Assembly: GCF_018613755.1 (NCBI RefSeq)
Contig: NZ_JAGGPP010000010.1
Coordinates: 1-64,000 of the forward strand
Length of the DNA stretch: 64,000 bases
Direction of reading: 5' to 3'
Origin: Arthrobacter sp. ISL-72
Lineage (GTDB): Bacteria > Actinomycetota > Actinomycetes > Actinomycetales > Micrococcaceae
Every line of letters starts with the position of its first letter. Position 1 is the stretch's first letter. The notes beneath the pieces were generated by a model. The model did not search any database, was not told the DNA's origin, and worked only from the letters and a program-made list of their open reading frames with translations. Both the position numbers and the translations under genes were made by a program. Below, piece by piece: positions 55,412-64,000 of this stretch.

Positions 55412-56371
55412 CTAACCGATCGGTGCGGGGGGGCGGTCCCCGCCGAGCACAGCGAGCGCGTTGTCGGCGGCGAGCATCGCCATCGCGGTGCGCGTCTCCA
55501 CCGTGGCTGAGCCCAGATGCGGCAGTAGCACCACGTTGTCGAGCTCTAGCAGTTCGGGATGCACCCGGGGCTCGTGCTCATAGACGTCCAGTCCGGCACC
55601 CGCGATCCGGCCCTCACGAAGCGCGGACGCGAGCGCCGCTTCGTCGACGATGGGTCCGCGGGCGGTGTTGACGAGGTACGCCGAGCTCTTCATCGCCCCG
55701 AGTTGCTCGGCGCCTAGCAGATGATGCGTGGCAGGCCCGTATGGGCAGTGCAGCGAAACCACATCGGAGACGGTCAGCAACTCGTTGAGATCGACACGCC
55801 GGGCGCCCAGCTCCGCGGCGACCCCGGGATCGATCTCACTGCGCGACTGGTAGACGATCTCCATGCCGAAGGCCTTGGCCCGGCGCGCGGTCGCCTGCCC
55901 GATGCCGCCCATGCCGACGACGCCGAGGGTCTTGCCTTGCAGGCTGCTGCCGAGCAGGAAGAACATGCCCCACTTCCAGGCCTGGCCGGAGCGGATGAGC
56001 CGTTCCCCCTCGCCGAGCCGGCGGGTTGCCATGAGAATGAGGCTGAGCGCAATGTCGGCTGTGGCGTCCGTGAGCACACCGGGCGTGTTGGTGGCCACGA
56101 TGCCCCGTTCGGTGCAGGCTGGCACGTCGATGTTGTCATAGCCGACAGCGACGTTCGCGACGACTTTGAGCTGCGGGCCGGCCGCGTCGAGCAGCTCAGC
56201 GTCGATGCGCTCGGTGAGCAGGCTCACGACGGCATCGGCGCCGGCTACTCGGCGCAGGAGCTCCTCGCGGCCAATGGACTCCGGCCCCGACCAGGCATCG
56301 ACCTCGTGCTCGGCGCGAAGCTTCTCGATCGCGGCGTCGGGTACACGTCCCGTGACGACGACCCGGCTCAT
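55412..56371 (-). CDS. D-2-hydroxyacid dehydrogenase (glyoxylate/hydroxypyruvate reductase type)
   Basis: A 319-residue enzyme. NAD motif GVVGMGGIGQATARRAKAFG, the substrate/catalytic arginine region VNTARGPIVDEAALASAL, the glutamate in AGLDVYEHEP and the histidine in VVLLPHLGSA are all present. It reduces 2-ketoacids such as glyoxylate, hydroxypyruvate or 2-ketogluconate. ATG 56371 overlaps the aminotransferase stop (ATGA), so the two are coupled: the aminotransferase could make the ketoacid that this enzyme reduces. Confidence 0.9.
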   Translation of the reverse strand: MSRVVVTGRVPDAAIEKLRAEHEVDAWSGPESIGREELLRRVAGADAVVSLLTERIDAELLDAAGPQLKVVANVAVGYDNIDVPACTERGIVATNTPGVLTDATADIALSLILMATRRLGEGERLIRSGQAWKWGMFFLLGSSLQGKTLGVVGMGGIGQATARRAKAFGMEIVYQSRSEIDPGVAAELGARRVDLNELLTVSDVVSLHCPYGPATHHLLGAEQLGAMKSSAYLVNTARGPIVDEAALASALREGRIAGAGLDVYEHEPRVHPELLELDNVVLLPHLGSATVETRTAMAMLAADNALAVLGGDRPPAPIG

Positions 56372-57567
56372 GCTGTCACGATCCACTCCCGCAGGCGGCC
56401 GATGCCGTCGCGGATGTCGGCGACGTCGATACCCGAGTAGGCGAGCCGGATGTACTGCCGCTCCTCGCCTGGCTGGCGTCGGCCGAAGTGCTCGCGTGTG
56501 CAAAAGGAGACGCCGGTCTTGTACAGGGCGTCCGTGGCGAAGTCGCCGACTGCCGAGTAACCCATGCGCTCCATGACCTCGGTGACGTCGGGGAACAGGT
56601 AGAACGTCGACTTCGGCACGGCGACGTGAATGCCGGGGACGGCATTCACAAGCTCGCATGCGGTGTCCCGACGCTTCTGCAGGATGTCTAGCATCTGCTG
56701 CACAGATTCCTGGGGGCCACGGAGCGCTTCGACGCCGGCCCACTGCACGTAGTGCGTCGTGCACGACTCGTCATTGGTGTTGAGCGTGCTGAGCACTTGG
56801 GCGATCTCACGCGGAGCGACGGCGCAGCCGAGGCGTGAGCCGGTCATGGCGAACTTCTTGCTGAACGTGTAGAGGATGACGGTACGCTCGGCCATGCCGG
56901 GAAGCGATGCGATCGAGCTCGAGACCCCCTCATAACGAGTCTCGAAGTAGGCCTCGTCGGAGAGCACCCACAGGTCGTGTTCCATCGCGAGCTGAGCGAT
57001 GGCTTCGCGCTCCGCTGCAGTCGACTCGGCTGAGATGGGGTTCTGCAGGTCGTTGTAGATGATTGCAACCGTGTTCGGGGTGATCGACGAGCGGATCTGC
57101 TCGAGGTCGATCGCGAAGCCCGTGCTCGTGGGCAAATAGCGGTACGGCACGGCCGTGCCGCCGAGGTACTCGATCTGCGATTCATAGATCGGGAAGCCGG
57201 GGTTGGGGTAGAGCACTTCCTGGCCGGGGTTCATGACCGCCTGCAGGAACTTCGTGATAACGGGCTTGCCGCCGGTCATCACGACCACGTTGTCAGGGGA
57301 GAGCCCGATCCCGCGACGCGAGCCGATGTCGTCGGCGAGGGCCTCGCGCAGCTGCGGGATGCCGGGGCCGGGACAGTAGCCCGTGTAGCCGTCAGCGATC
57401 GCCCGGTTCATCGCTTCCACGATGTTCGGGGCGGTGGGAATGTTGATATCGCCGAGGTGGAAGGGGTACACGCGGTTCCCCTTCGCCTTCCAGGCGGCCG
57501 CGGCTTGGGCGACGCTGAAGGCGGTTTCGGTGCCCAGCCGTTCGAGCCGGTGCGCAAGTTGCTGCAT
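56368..57567 (-). CDS. PLP-dependent aminotransferase, class I/II
   Basis: A 399-residue fold-type-I aminotransferase. DGYTGYCPGPGIPQLREALA, NPGQEVLYPNPGFPIYESQI and YNDLQNPISA lead to the PLP lysine in YTFSKKFAMTGSRLG and the C-terminal arginine YIRLAYSGID. It interconverts an amino acid and a 2-ketoacid; substrate not evident. ATG 57567 (MQQLAHRLERLG) has GAGGAGTGG upstream. First intact gene behind the GntR-type regulator. Confidence 0.9.
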   Translation of the reverse strand: MQQLAHRLERLGTETAFSVAQAAAAWKAKGNRVYPFHLGDINIPTAPNIVEAMNRAIADGYTGYCPGPGIPQLREALADDIGSRRGIGLSPDNVVVMTGGKPVITKFLQAVMNPGQEVLYPNPGFPIYESQIEYLGGTAVPYRYLPTSTGFAIDLEQIRSSITPNTVAIIYNDLQNPISAESTAAEREAIAQLAMEHDLWVLSDEAYFETRYEGVSSSIASLPGMAERTVILYTFSKKFAMTGSRLGCAVAPREIAQVLSTLNTNDESCTTHYVQWAGVEALRGPQESVQQMLDILQKRRDTACELVNAVPGIHVAVPKSTFYLFPDVTEVMERMGYSAVGDFATDALYKTGVSFCTREHFGRRQPGEERQYIRLAYSGIDVADIRDGIGRLREWIVTA

Positions 57568-57758
57568 ACTGTTCCACTCCTCATCGAGTTGGCAATCGAT
57601 CGTCTACTGATCCGCACTAGTATAGGACTAATATATCAAACAGCGAAAGCTGATGTGCGGATTAAATCCCATGCAATAGCGAAGCGAGATCAGATGCCCG
57701 CCGACAACGAACATGTGTTCGAGCGAGGTGGGGCTGAAGAGGCGCAACGGCGCCGTGG

Positions 57759-59089
57759 CTAATTTTCTATCCGAGTTGAACGTTTGTTGAGCTGAGTGAT
57801 TTGCTCGACCATATACCGCGCGCCTTCATCGATCTTCGCCTGCCAGCTGAGCGCTGCACCGTTCTTGTCGCCTTCGCTGATCGCCTCAAAGATGGCCGTG
57901 TCTTGCTCTACTATGCGGCTGGGGGATAGGCATAACGAATGCCTATTACAGAGATGAACGTTAGCGTTTGCTTAGATAAGGATTCCAACATGTTGGGGAT
58001 GCGAGCTAAGCCTGAAGCTTGGAATAGCGCGTTCTGAAACGCCAGGTCTGCCTGTTGCTCGACGTCGATATCCTGGCGTTCAGCGCAGAGACGCAGCTCC
58101 TCAAGCAGGTGGGCAACGGACTCGCGACTATCAGGTGCCCAACGGCTTGCGGCACGGACGGCCATAGTGCCGAGAGCCCGTCTCGCGGCATAGGTTTCGA
58201 CGACATCTGCGACCGCGGGCAAGCGTACAACGACCGTACTTTCTGTGGTCGCTGTAACGAGGCCCTCGTCGGCTAGCATCCGTAATGCTTGACGGATGCG
58301 ACCTCTGCTTGTTCCCAGAAGCTGTGACAACGTTCTGTCGGAGATTTCGTCGTAGTTCTTAAATGTTCCCGCAGCCAGTCCTCGCCGAATGGCCAGGACA
58401 ATAGCGTCGGCTAGAGCGTTTTGACTTACGGGTCGGCCCCTTGGAACACCTTGGACAGCGGAGGTTTCAGCAAGGGCTATTTGTTCTGGCTTCGCAACCC
58501 AGGAAAACGGTTCTCCACGAAACGCGCTGTCCTCCATCTGGTACCAGCGTCGCAATCGCCCTTCGACATCACTAAAGTTTTCAGCATTTGCGCGCTCAGC
58601 CAAGCGGCACAGCGCACGGAACGTCCCCTGCCAAGCCCCTACGTTCGAGCAGGCCAAGGGAGGCGAGCCGGTTTCCGGGACGGGAATATCGCCGGAGAAC
58701 ATGATTACAAGATGAGTGTACGGATGGCCCAAGCTGCCAATCGCACGCCAGAAGTCATCGATGAGAGCACTGGGATGCTCACAGTTCAGCTCTTTCCTGA
58801 AGAGGTCGGCAGCTAGAACGGAACGCAGGCGACGGCGGGTTTGTTCGGCCAATGGCACAAACGGTTGCAGCGCGAAATGTTCAGCGGCTGGGTTAGGTAC
58901 CAGGCAGGATCCTGATGGAACGATCAGCACGCCGGTAAGCTTCATGGCCTTCTGCGACAGAACAGAATCAAGATACGAGGTCACATCCGATTCGACCATC
59001 GTGTCGCGCCACGTGCGGGCTACGAACGACTGACTGACTCCCAGTGCATCCGCACCATGATTGGCAAAGCTGTCGATTAAGGGAACGCC
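57759..59089 (-). pseudogene. GntR/FCD-type regulator with extra N-terminal region, frameshifted near its end
   Basis: From ATG 58999 about 180 residues of unrecognised sequence (TGVLIVPSGSCLVPNPAAEH, LGHPYTHLVIMFSGD, WQGTFRALCRLAERANAENF) precede a GntR winged helix (YDEISDRTLSQLLGTSRGRI, RQALRMLADEGLVTATTEST) and an FCD domain. The open frame extends upstream to 59089 and includes ADALGVSQSFVARTWRDT, which looks like another helix-turn-helix. Near 57915 a C run one base short stops the frame at YAYPPAA; adding a C restores PPSRIVEQDTAIFEAISEGD and the normal FCD end at 57759. Likely controlled the downstream aminotransferase operon. Confidence 0.65.
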
Positions 59090-59294
59090 TCAAGGAGAAA
59101 CAGAGCAAAAACGAGTCTTTGAGTCATGTCCCTTCTCTACCTGGACTGGCCGCACGGAAATGAAGGTGATCCAGTTCCAGTTCGCCTGGTGTCCGCAAGC
59201 ACGCCCAGCGGGGCGGCGGCCGACTTCCGCAACTGCTTGGTGGAGGTCCGAGTGCGGTTCGGACTCGACCACTATGGTCGTCGCATAGGTCTGA

Positions 59295-60107
59295 TCAGGC
59301 GTTGGCGAGCGGCAGCACCAGCATGTAGCCGGTCGGAATATCGCTGCTCCAGCGTCGCGGCTCGCGGACGACGAACTGCGTCGCCAACTGCTCGGGGGTG
59401 AGCAAGCTGTTGGGCGCGGGGGACGGTCCCCACTGCACGTCGCCGTACGGGTAGAGCGGATCTTGGACTCGGATGCCCGTGACCGAGAACTCCAGGAACT
59501 GGTCCGGATCGCCGAGTGACTCGAAGCCGCTCATCACCCACACGTGGCGACCGCGCCACATGACCAGCCCGACCGGCCGGTCCGTATCAGCGATGGCGCG
59601 CGCCGCGGTCTGCAGTGCTTCCTCGTAGTCGGCGACGCTTACGACAGCGTACGGTCCCATCCCGACCTCAGTCAGCACTTCCGCCCAACCCAAGGGGTTG
59701 GCACCGTTGAACGAGTTTGACGATCGTGCCCGGGCCATCTCCCACAGCTCGCCCTGCTGAGCGCGATCGGCCCACGTGCCGGCCCCAGTATCGTCGGTGA
59801 GGTTGTGCATGATCTGGATACTCGCCGCCACGCACCAGTCAAAGGTGTACTGGGGAACGAAGTCACCCTCTTGGTAGAGGTTGAGGGCGGACGCCTGTGG
59901 CGCCGGGGTGGGCGTGGGAACCGTTGTCGGTGTGGAGGACGGGGTCCCGTGAGGAACGGGGACGTCATCGCGTGCGGCTGGCGGGGCCGAGGAGGTCTGG
60001 ATCGGTCGACTGGTGTTGGCCTCAAGGGTGATACCGGGCGCGCAGGCCGAGAGGAGGGTCGCTAGGATGACGAACCAGGCCAGAAGACGGAGCTGGGCAC
60101 CGATCAT
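59295..60107 (-). CDS. Lipoprotein with papain-like (C39-type) domain
   Basis: A 270-residue protein. The signal peptide ends in the lipobox LLSACA, then a threonine/proline linker (SSTPTTVPTPTPAPQAS), then a domain starting FVPQYTFDWCVAASIQIMHN (probable catalytic cysteine) with GRHVWVMSGFE (probable histidine) and VQDPLYPYGDVQW (following acidic/Asn site). This is the order in C39-like bacteriocin-processing or inactive papain-like domains. No bacteriocin genes are nearby, so the substrate is unknown. Confidence 0.78.
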   Translation of the reverse strand: MIGAQLRLLAWFVILATLLSACAPGITLEANTSRPIQTSSAPPAARDDVPVPHGTPSSTPTTVPTPTPAPQASALNLYQEGDFVPQYTFDWCVAASIQIMHNLTDDTGAGTWADRAQQGELWEMARARSSNSFNGANPLGWAEVLTEVGMGPYAVVSVADYEEALQTAARAIADTDRPVGLVMWRGRHVWVMSGFESLGDPDQFLEFSVTGIRVQDPLYPYGDVQWGPSPAPNSLLTPEQLATQFVVREPRRWSSDIPTGYMLVLPLANA

Positions 60108-60286
60108 GATCGATCCAGTTTATCGCGATGGCCGCGGGAATGCGTCGGGCAGGGGATGGCACCCATGAGCCTCCCTGGACGTCACGGCAGTGGTCCTCAT
60201 ACCGGAGTGGGTCGGCCGGCGCAGATATTCTTCGCATAGTGCGTTTGTCATGACCCAACATTTTAGGGAGCGATTGTCTGCGCGGT

Positions 60287-60829
60287 TCAGCGGCTCCGGC
60301 CAGCAGCGCTGCCGGCTTGGTGGTCGGCGACGTCTTCCACACGTTCTACATTCGCGGGTTGAGAGACGCTGATTTGGGGCTGGACCTCCGGCAGCAACCA
60401 TCGCGCTTCCTCGTCCGGGGCAGTCAGAGCGCGCACGATGACCTGTAGTTCCGATCGCAATTTATCGCTATCAACGGCCGCGCTTTCCAGGACTGACCGT
60501 TCCAATCCGCGGGCCTGTTCCCTCGCTGAAGTCCCCGCATCCGTGATGGATACAACCTGGCTGCGCCGGTCGGATTGGCTGCGCTGGCGATCGATGTAGG
60601 CATAGGACTCCAGTCGCATGAGAGTTCTGCCGATTGTTTGGGCCTGTACACGGACGACCTGTGCAAGCATGGACTGCGTCATCGGTCCTTTGGCTTCCAG
60701 GACGTCCAGTGCGATCACTCCGGCGTGAGTCAGTCCAATGTCGCCCAGCTTCGCGTTCCACGCGTTTTCGACGAGCCGAGCCGCAGTGGATAACAGGCGG
60801 CCGGTAGGCCACAGTCTCATGTCAGGCAT
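60287..60829 (-). CDS. MarR-family transcriptional regulator
   Basis: About 180 residues. The winged helix is LTHAGVIALDVLEAKGPMTQ, SMLAQVVRVQAQTIGRTLMR, with wing YIDRQRSQSDRRSQVVSITD. The C terminus is extended by about 40 residues (ISVSQPANVERVEDVADHQ). The frame is open far upstream, but ATG 60829 (MPDMRLWPTGRLL) fits the family start; no strong ribosome site helps. No divergent target gene, so its regulon is unclear. Confidence 0.82.
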   Translation of the reverse strand: MPDMRLWPTGRLLSTAARLVENAWNAKLGDIGLTHAGVIALDVLEAKGPMTQSMLAQVVRVQAQTIGRTLMRLESYAYIDRQRSQSDRRSQVVSITDAGTSAREQARGLERSVLESAAVDSDKLRSELQVIVRALTAPDEEARWLLPEVQPQISVSQPANVERVEDVADHQAGSAAGRSR

Positions 60830-61230
60830 AGGCGAAGTATAGACCGGAGGCATTTGTGCGCAAGGGGCCTTGGCCTGCCAGCTCTGCACGGGGGGCAGCC
60901 TGATACCGGGAGGCATTTTCTCGCTATCAGGCGTCCACACGAGACTTGAGCAAGCGCATCCGGAAACGGAATCAGGCCTAGCCGGCCCCCAATCGGAGCG
61001 GTGTTGGAAAAGGTTGCGAGGCAGGATGAAGCGACGGCGGTCTCAAGGCACATAGCTGCAGGCCCCGTTCAAGCGGCTCGCCGGGACTGACTGGGGACTG
61101 GAAACCTACGCTAACTGTGCATGTTTAGGACTGCGACTCGAGAACCGGGAAATCCGAGACGGTGCCCGTACTGCCGGGCCGGTCAGTGGGCCCGACCCGG
61201 GGAGACATCAGAGGGGGGACAACGACCTGA
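60830..61230. other. No gene seen
   Basis: About 400 bases between two minus-strand genes. The frame of the MarR gene stays open into it, but without protein-like similarity to the family. Confidence 0.4.
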
Positions 61231-61488
61231 CTAGACAAGGTCAGGGGCGCTTGCCACGATATAATCCGTCGCGGCCGGACCGGTCATAGCCAGCCCGTTG
61301 TTGCCTGGCGCGATCCCTTTTTCCCCGAGGACGTCCCAAAATCTCTGGGGAGGTTCCGGTGTGAGGCTGTTGATCAGGCACCAGCTTGTGTACAACCCGT
61401 ACAGCTCATCCCCGCTCAATCCGCCGTCGGTTTCGCGGTCTCTCGTGACCGCCTCCGCGAGGAAGCGGTCAAAGTGCGTTGAAGTCAT
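61231..61488 (-). CDS. Small hypothetical protein, 85 aa
   Basis: MTSTHFDRFLAEAVTRDRET then GGLSGDELYGLYTSWCLINS and KGIAPGNNGLAMTGPAATDY. The pattern LSGDELYGLYTSWC with a following short helix and turn resembles the small winged-helix tail of phage D5-type primases, so this may be a domesticated DNA-binding domain. AAGGAACTG precedes ATG 61488. No clear operon partner. Confidence 0.6.
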   Translation of the reverse strand: MTSTHFDRFLAEAVTRDRETDGGLSGDELYGLYTSWCLINSLTPEPPQRFWDVLGEKGIAPGNNGLAMTGPAATDYIVASAPDLV

Positions 61489-61782
61489 ATCAGTTCCTTT
61501 TACGCCATTCCCATGAAGTCGCCGGTCTGCTTCAGCGCGATCGAAAACCGCCCCAGACAGCTCCTAGACACAAAAGTAGCGACAGGCAGACAACTCTGTC
61601 CACTTTGCCAAGCGCACCTGCGCCGGGACCACCGGCTCTGCATGGAATGGGGCGGACATTTGGAGCGGCGGAGGGACTGTCGGAATAACGGTGGATCCGC
61701 GGTTGGCCTGACACGCCGGGCGGTGCCTGGCGGGGAGGACTGATCATGAGCGGAACCATGGATCCCATGGCGAGTGAGGGGT

Positions 61783-62731
61783 TATCGGTCGACGGGGTGG
61801 TCTGGTTCGCGGCCGGCGAGCACATCGATTATGGCGTGGGCCGCTGCCAGGGCGGCCCGTGTCCGCGCTTGCGCTGTTTGGCCCGCGAGGTGTGAGGTGA
61901 TGATCAGGTTGTTTAGGCCCCGCAGTGGACTGTTCAGGGGCAAAGGTTCGTGCTCGAGAACGTCGAGGGCGGCGCCGGCGATGGTGCCGGTGCCAGGGCT
62001 TTGGCCAGTGCGTCTTCGTCCACGAGGGAGCCGCCGGCGGTGTTGATGAGGACTGCTGTCGGCTTCATCGTTTGCAGCCGGGGGCCGTCGATGAGCCGCC
62101 GCGTGCTGTGGTCGGCCCGCGTGTGCAAGGACAGGTAGTCCGCGTTCCGGATGACGGTGTCGAGGTCGGTGAAATGCACGGCCGGGTCGTCGGTATCCGG
62201 GTGGGAGGTGCTGACTTGGACGGTCATTCCGAGGGCGGCCCCGATCTGGGCTGTTGCGCGGCCGCTGGGTCCGTAGCCGATGATGCCGAGGGTTGATCCG
62301 TGCAGTTCGTGGCCGGCCCCGCGGGGCCAGCGGCCCTGTTGCACGGCTGCGGTGACCTCGGCGAGGCGGCGTGCTGCCATGATGACCAGGCCGATGGTCA
62401 GCTCGGCGACGGAGTGGTGGTTGGTGCCGGGTGCGTTGCAGACGCGGATCCCCAGCGCGGTGGCGGCGGGGACGTCGATGGAGTCGTAGCCGACGCCGCT
62501 GCGGGCCAGGACTTTCAGGCGGGGCGTGTCGGTGAGCATGTCAGCGGTGACTGGTTCGCTGGCGAGGATGGCGCCGTCGACGCCGTTGAACAGGGTTTCC
62601 CGGTCGGCGGGTTCCCTGGGTCCGGTGTAGGGAAAGTAGACGGGTTCGTGGCCGTGCCGGCGCAGGAGGGTGTCGATCTCGTCGCCGGCGGTGAGGTAGC
62701 CGGTGGTGATCAGGATGCGCGCTACGGTCAG
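61783..62731 (-). pseudogene. D-2-hydroxyacid dehydrogenase (phosphoglycerate dehydrogenase-like), frameshifted
   Basis: The frame starts about 62731 (VARILITTGYLTAGDEIDTL, with a CTG where a start would be and GAGG six bases upstream). It has LARSGVGYDSIDVPAATALG, the NAD motif LGIIGYGPSGRATAQIGAAL and the catalytic-arginine-equivalent region INTAGGSLVDEDALAKAL. A missing base near 61995 shifts the frame; the next frame continues TGTIAGAALDVLEHEPLPLN and TSHLAGQTAQARTRAALAAA to TAA at 61783. A related intact enzyme is at 55412. The arginine of the usual NTARG is replaced by glycine (NTAGG). Confidence 0.75.
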
Positions 62732-62770
62732 GTGCGTCCTCTCTACTGTGATGGTGCGGTGAGATGCCGC

Positions 62771-63043
62771 TTAAGCGGACGGTTCCGGTGCGGGGTCGAT
62801 GAGGGTTTTGTAGCCGTCGTGGCGGTGGAAGATGCGGCGCCCTTCGCAGCCGCCCTGGAGGATCCAGATGAGGGAGCCGTCGGCGGAGACGGCATCGACG
62901 GCTCCGGCGAACGGCGTTCCGCCCTGGTCAGGGCTCAGCAGCACGATGTTGTCGCCGGGGGTGAGTTCGCGCCAGTCGGCCACGACTGAGCGTCGGTAGC
63001 CGTGGCGGGTGGGCTGTGCTGTCGGTGTCTGGGCTGTGTCCAT
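62771..63043 (-). CDS. Small hypothetical protein, 90 aa
   Basis: RRSVVADWRELTPGDNIVLL, SPDQGGTPFAGAVDAVSADG, LIWILQGGCEGRRIFHRHDG. It looks like a small beta-barrel (SH3/Hint-like) fold, with the tyrosine-histidine ending HRHDGYKTLIDP. I do not recognise a named family. It lies between the transporter and the broken dehydrogenase on the same strand and may belong to their operon. Confidence 0.6.
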   Translation of the reverse strand: MDTAQTPTAQPTRHGYRRSVVADWRELTPGDNIVLLSPDQGGTPFAGAVDAVSADGSLIWILQGGCEGRRIFHRHDGYKTLIDPAPEPSA

Positions 63044-63073
63044 CGGAGGGGTCCCGTCAGGTTGTTGTAGGTG

Positions 63074-63108
63074 CAGGGAGGCGGAACCGGTGTGGTTCCG
63101 CCTCCCTG
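63074..63108 (-). terminator. Hairpin downstream of the 2-hydroxycarboxylate transporter
   Basis: Perfect 15-bp arms CAGGGAGGCGGAACC and GGTTCCGCCTCCCTG with a 5-base loop, 33 bases after the transporter stop on the minus strand. Confidence 0.75.
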
Positions 63109-63140
63109 GGTGGTTCTGCTGTGGAGTGGGTGGTGGCCGT

Positions 63141-64000
63141 TTAGCCGGCGGTGAGGTGGATCAGGGATGCTGCGGAGATGACGGTGGTGACGCCGCCGAT
63201 GCGGGTGGAGATTTGGGCGAAGGGCATGAGGTTCATGCGGTTGGAGGCGGAGAGGATGGCGACGTCGCCGGTGCCGCCGAGCCCGCTGTGGCAGACGGTG
63301 ACGAGGGAGGCGTCCACGGGGTACATGCCCAGGGCCTTGCCGACGTAGAAGCCGACGAGGGCCATGGTGATCACGACTGCCGCGCAGGTGATGACGTAGC
63401 CGATGGAGAGGACGCTGATGACGTCGGCCATGGGCACGTAGAGCATCCCGAGTCCGATCATCGTCGGATAGATCAGGTGTTTGGAGATGATGGCGTAGAC
63501 GGCGCGGGAGGAGCCTTCGACGCTGGCGGGGACGATGCCTGCGACTTTGAGGATGACGGAGAAGACGATGACCAGCACGGGTGCGGGCAGGTGGAGGAAG
63601 GGTTCGGCGAGGCTGGCCAGGACGAACATGCCGCAGATGAGCAGGATGCCCATGGCGTAGTTCGGGTTGGCCTGGACGGTGTCGTGGTGCGCAGCTTCGA
63701 AGATCTCGGCGTCGTTGGAGCCCTTCTTGGGCTTGACGAGCATGCCGCCGCCGTCGAGGTGGGCTTTGCGTTCACCTAGGCGGCGGAGCATGCCGGCGAG
63801 GATGATGGCGACGATGTTGCCGATGACGGCGGCCGGGATCAGCTGTGCGATGAAGTCCTGGGGGGTTCCGCCCAGAGCGTTGGCGTAGGCGGCGGAGAGG
63901 GGGATGACGCCTTCTCCGATGCCGCCGCCGATGATGGGGACGACGATGTAGAACAGGGCGCGTTCGAAGCTGTAGCCAAAGAGCATGGCGACGCCGATGC
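63141..64000 (-). CDS. 2-hydroxycarboxylate (citrate/malate) transporter, 2HCT family, 5' end cut by window
   Basis: The visible ~286 residues contain the 2HCT signatures: the first re-entrant loop IIGGGIGEGVIPLSAAYANA and the second, VCHSGLGGTGDVAILSASNR then MNLMPFAQISTRIGGVTTVI at the C terminus, with the substrate-binding arginine in the last helix. The family takes up citrate, malate or lactate with Na+ or H+. The frame is open across the window edge (GVAMLFGYSFERAL), so the start lies to the right of 64000. A small gene and a hydroxyacid dehydrogenase remnant follow. Confidence 0.88.
   Translation of the reverse strand, partial: IGVAMLFGYSFERALFYIVVPIIGGGIGEGVIPLSAAYANALGGTPQDFIAQLIPAAVIGNIVAIILAGMLRRLGERKAHLDGGGMLVKPKKGSNDAEIFEAAHHDTVQANPNYAMGILLICGMFVLASLAEPFLHLPAPVLVIVFSVILKVAGIVPASVEGSSRAVYAIISKHLIYPTMIGLGMLYVPMADVISVLSIGYVITCAAVVITMALVGFYVGKALGMYPVDASLVTVCHSGLGGTGDVAILSASNRMNLMPFAQISTRIGGVTTVISAASLIHLTAG

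Overview
The window is high-GC actinobacterial DNA, most like Arthrobacter, Pseudarthrobacter or Paenarthrobacter. The evidence is the actinobacterial style of the ben/cat cluster, a mycothiol-dependent maleylpyruvate isomerase-type protein, a GH91 fructan enzyme of the kind known mainly from Arthrobacter, and GTG/TTG starts with strong Shine-Dalgarno sites. It looks like an accessory catabolic region: intact operons are separated by stretches of broken genes, repeats and empty DNA.

Layout. 0-4.1 kb: the end of a transketolase subunit gene, then remnants of rpiB, sdaA and an NmrA-like gene, and an intact SRPBCC gene. 4.0-4.1 kb and 28.8-29.0 kb: two copies of an imperfect ~139-bp repeat whose last 20 bp match a tRNA-Leu 3' end. 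Between them lie an alpha/beta hydrolase, a MarR/MFS efflux pair, a graveyard (MFS, LuxR and maleylacetate reductase fragments), and a complete benzoate-to-catechol-to-enol-lactone module. That module has benE, catC, catB and catA on the minus strand, benA, benB, benC and benD on the plus strand, a large LuxR-type regulator, a LysR regulator and benK. A decayed aldehyde dehydrogenase and a mycothiol-dependent enzyme gene follow. 29-37 kb: a daunorubicin-type ABC exporter broken by an IS30 element, DinB and DHFR-like genes, a 46-bp tandem hairpin array, and several frameshifted small genes.

37-44.8 kb: a fructan operon with a binding protein, two permeases, a LacI regulator, an intracellular GH32 and an intracellular GH91. 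The best reading is import and cytosolic breakdown of difructose anhydride III or short inulin oligomers. A fructokinase gene that belonged here is reduced to an in-frame chimera with a permease tail. 45.5-48.7 kb: a secreted AMIN-like protein and a glycogen-debranching-type enzyme. 49-55 kb: choline to glycine betaine (betA, betB, an APC permease and a TetR/BetI-like regulator with palindromic operators). 55.4-59.1 kb: a 2-hydroxyacid dehydrogenase/aminotransferase operon behind a frameshifted GntR-type regulator with an unusual N-terminal region. 59.3-64 kb: a C39-like lipoprotein, a MarR regulator, small unknown genes, a frameshifted hydroxyacid dehydrogenase and a 2-hydroxycarboxylate transporter cut by the window edge.

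How it works together: benzoate enters by BenE/BenK, BenABC dihydroxylates it, BenD rearomatises it to catechol, CatA opens the ring, and CatB and CatC carry the product to the beta-ketoadipate enol-lactone. The later beta-ketoadipate genes are not in this window. All statements rest on reading the sequence and recalled family knowledge; no database search was run.
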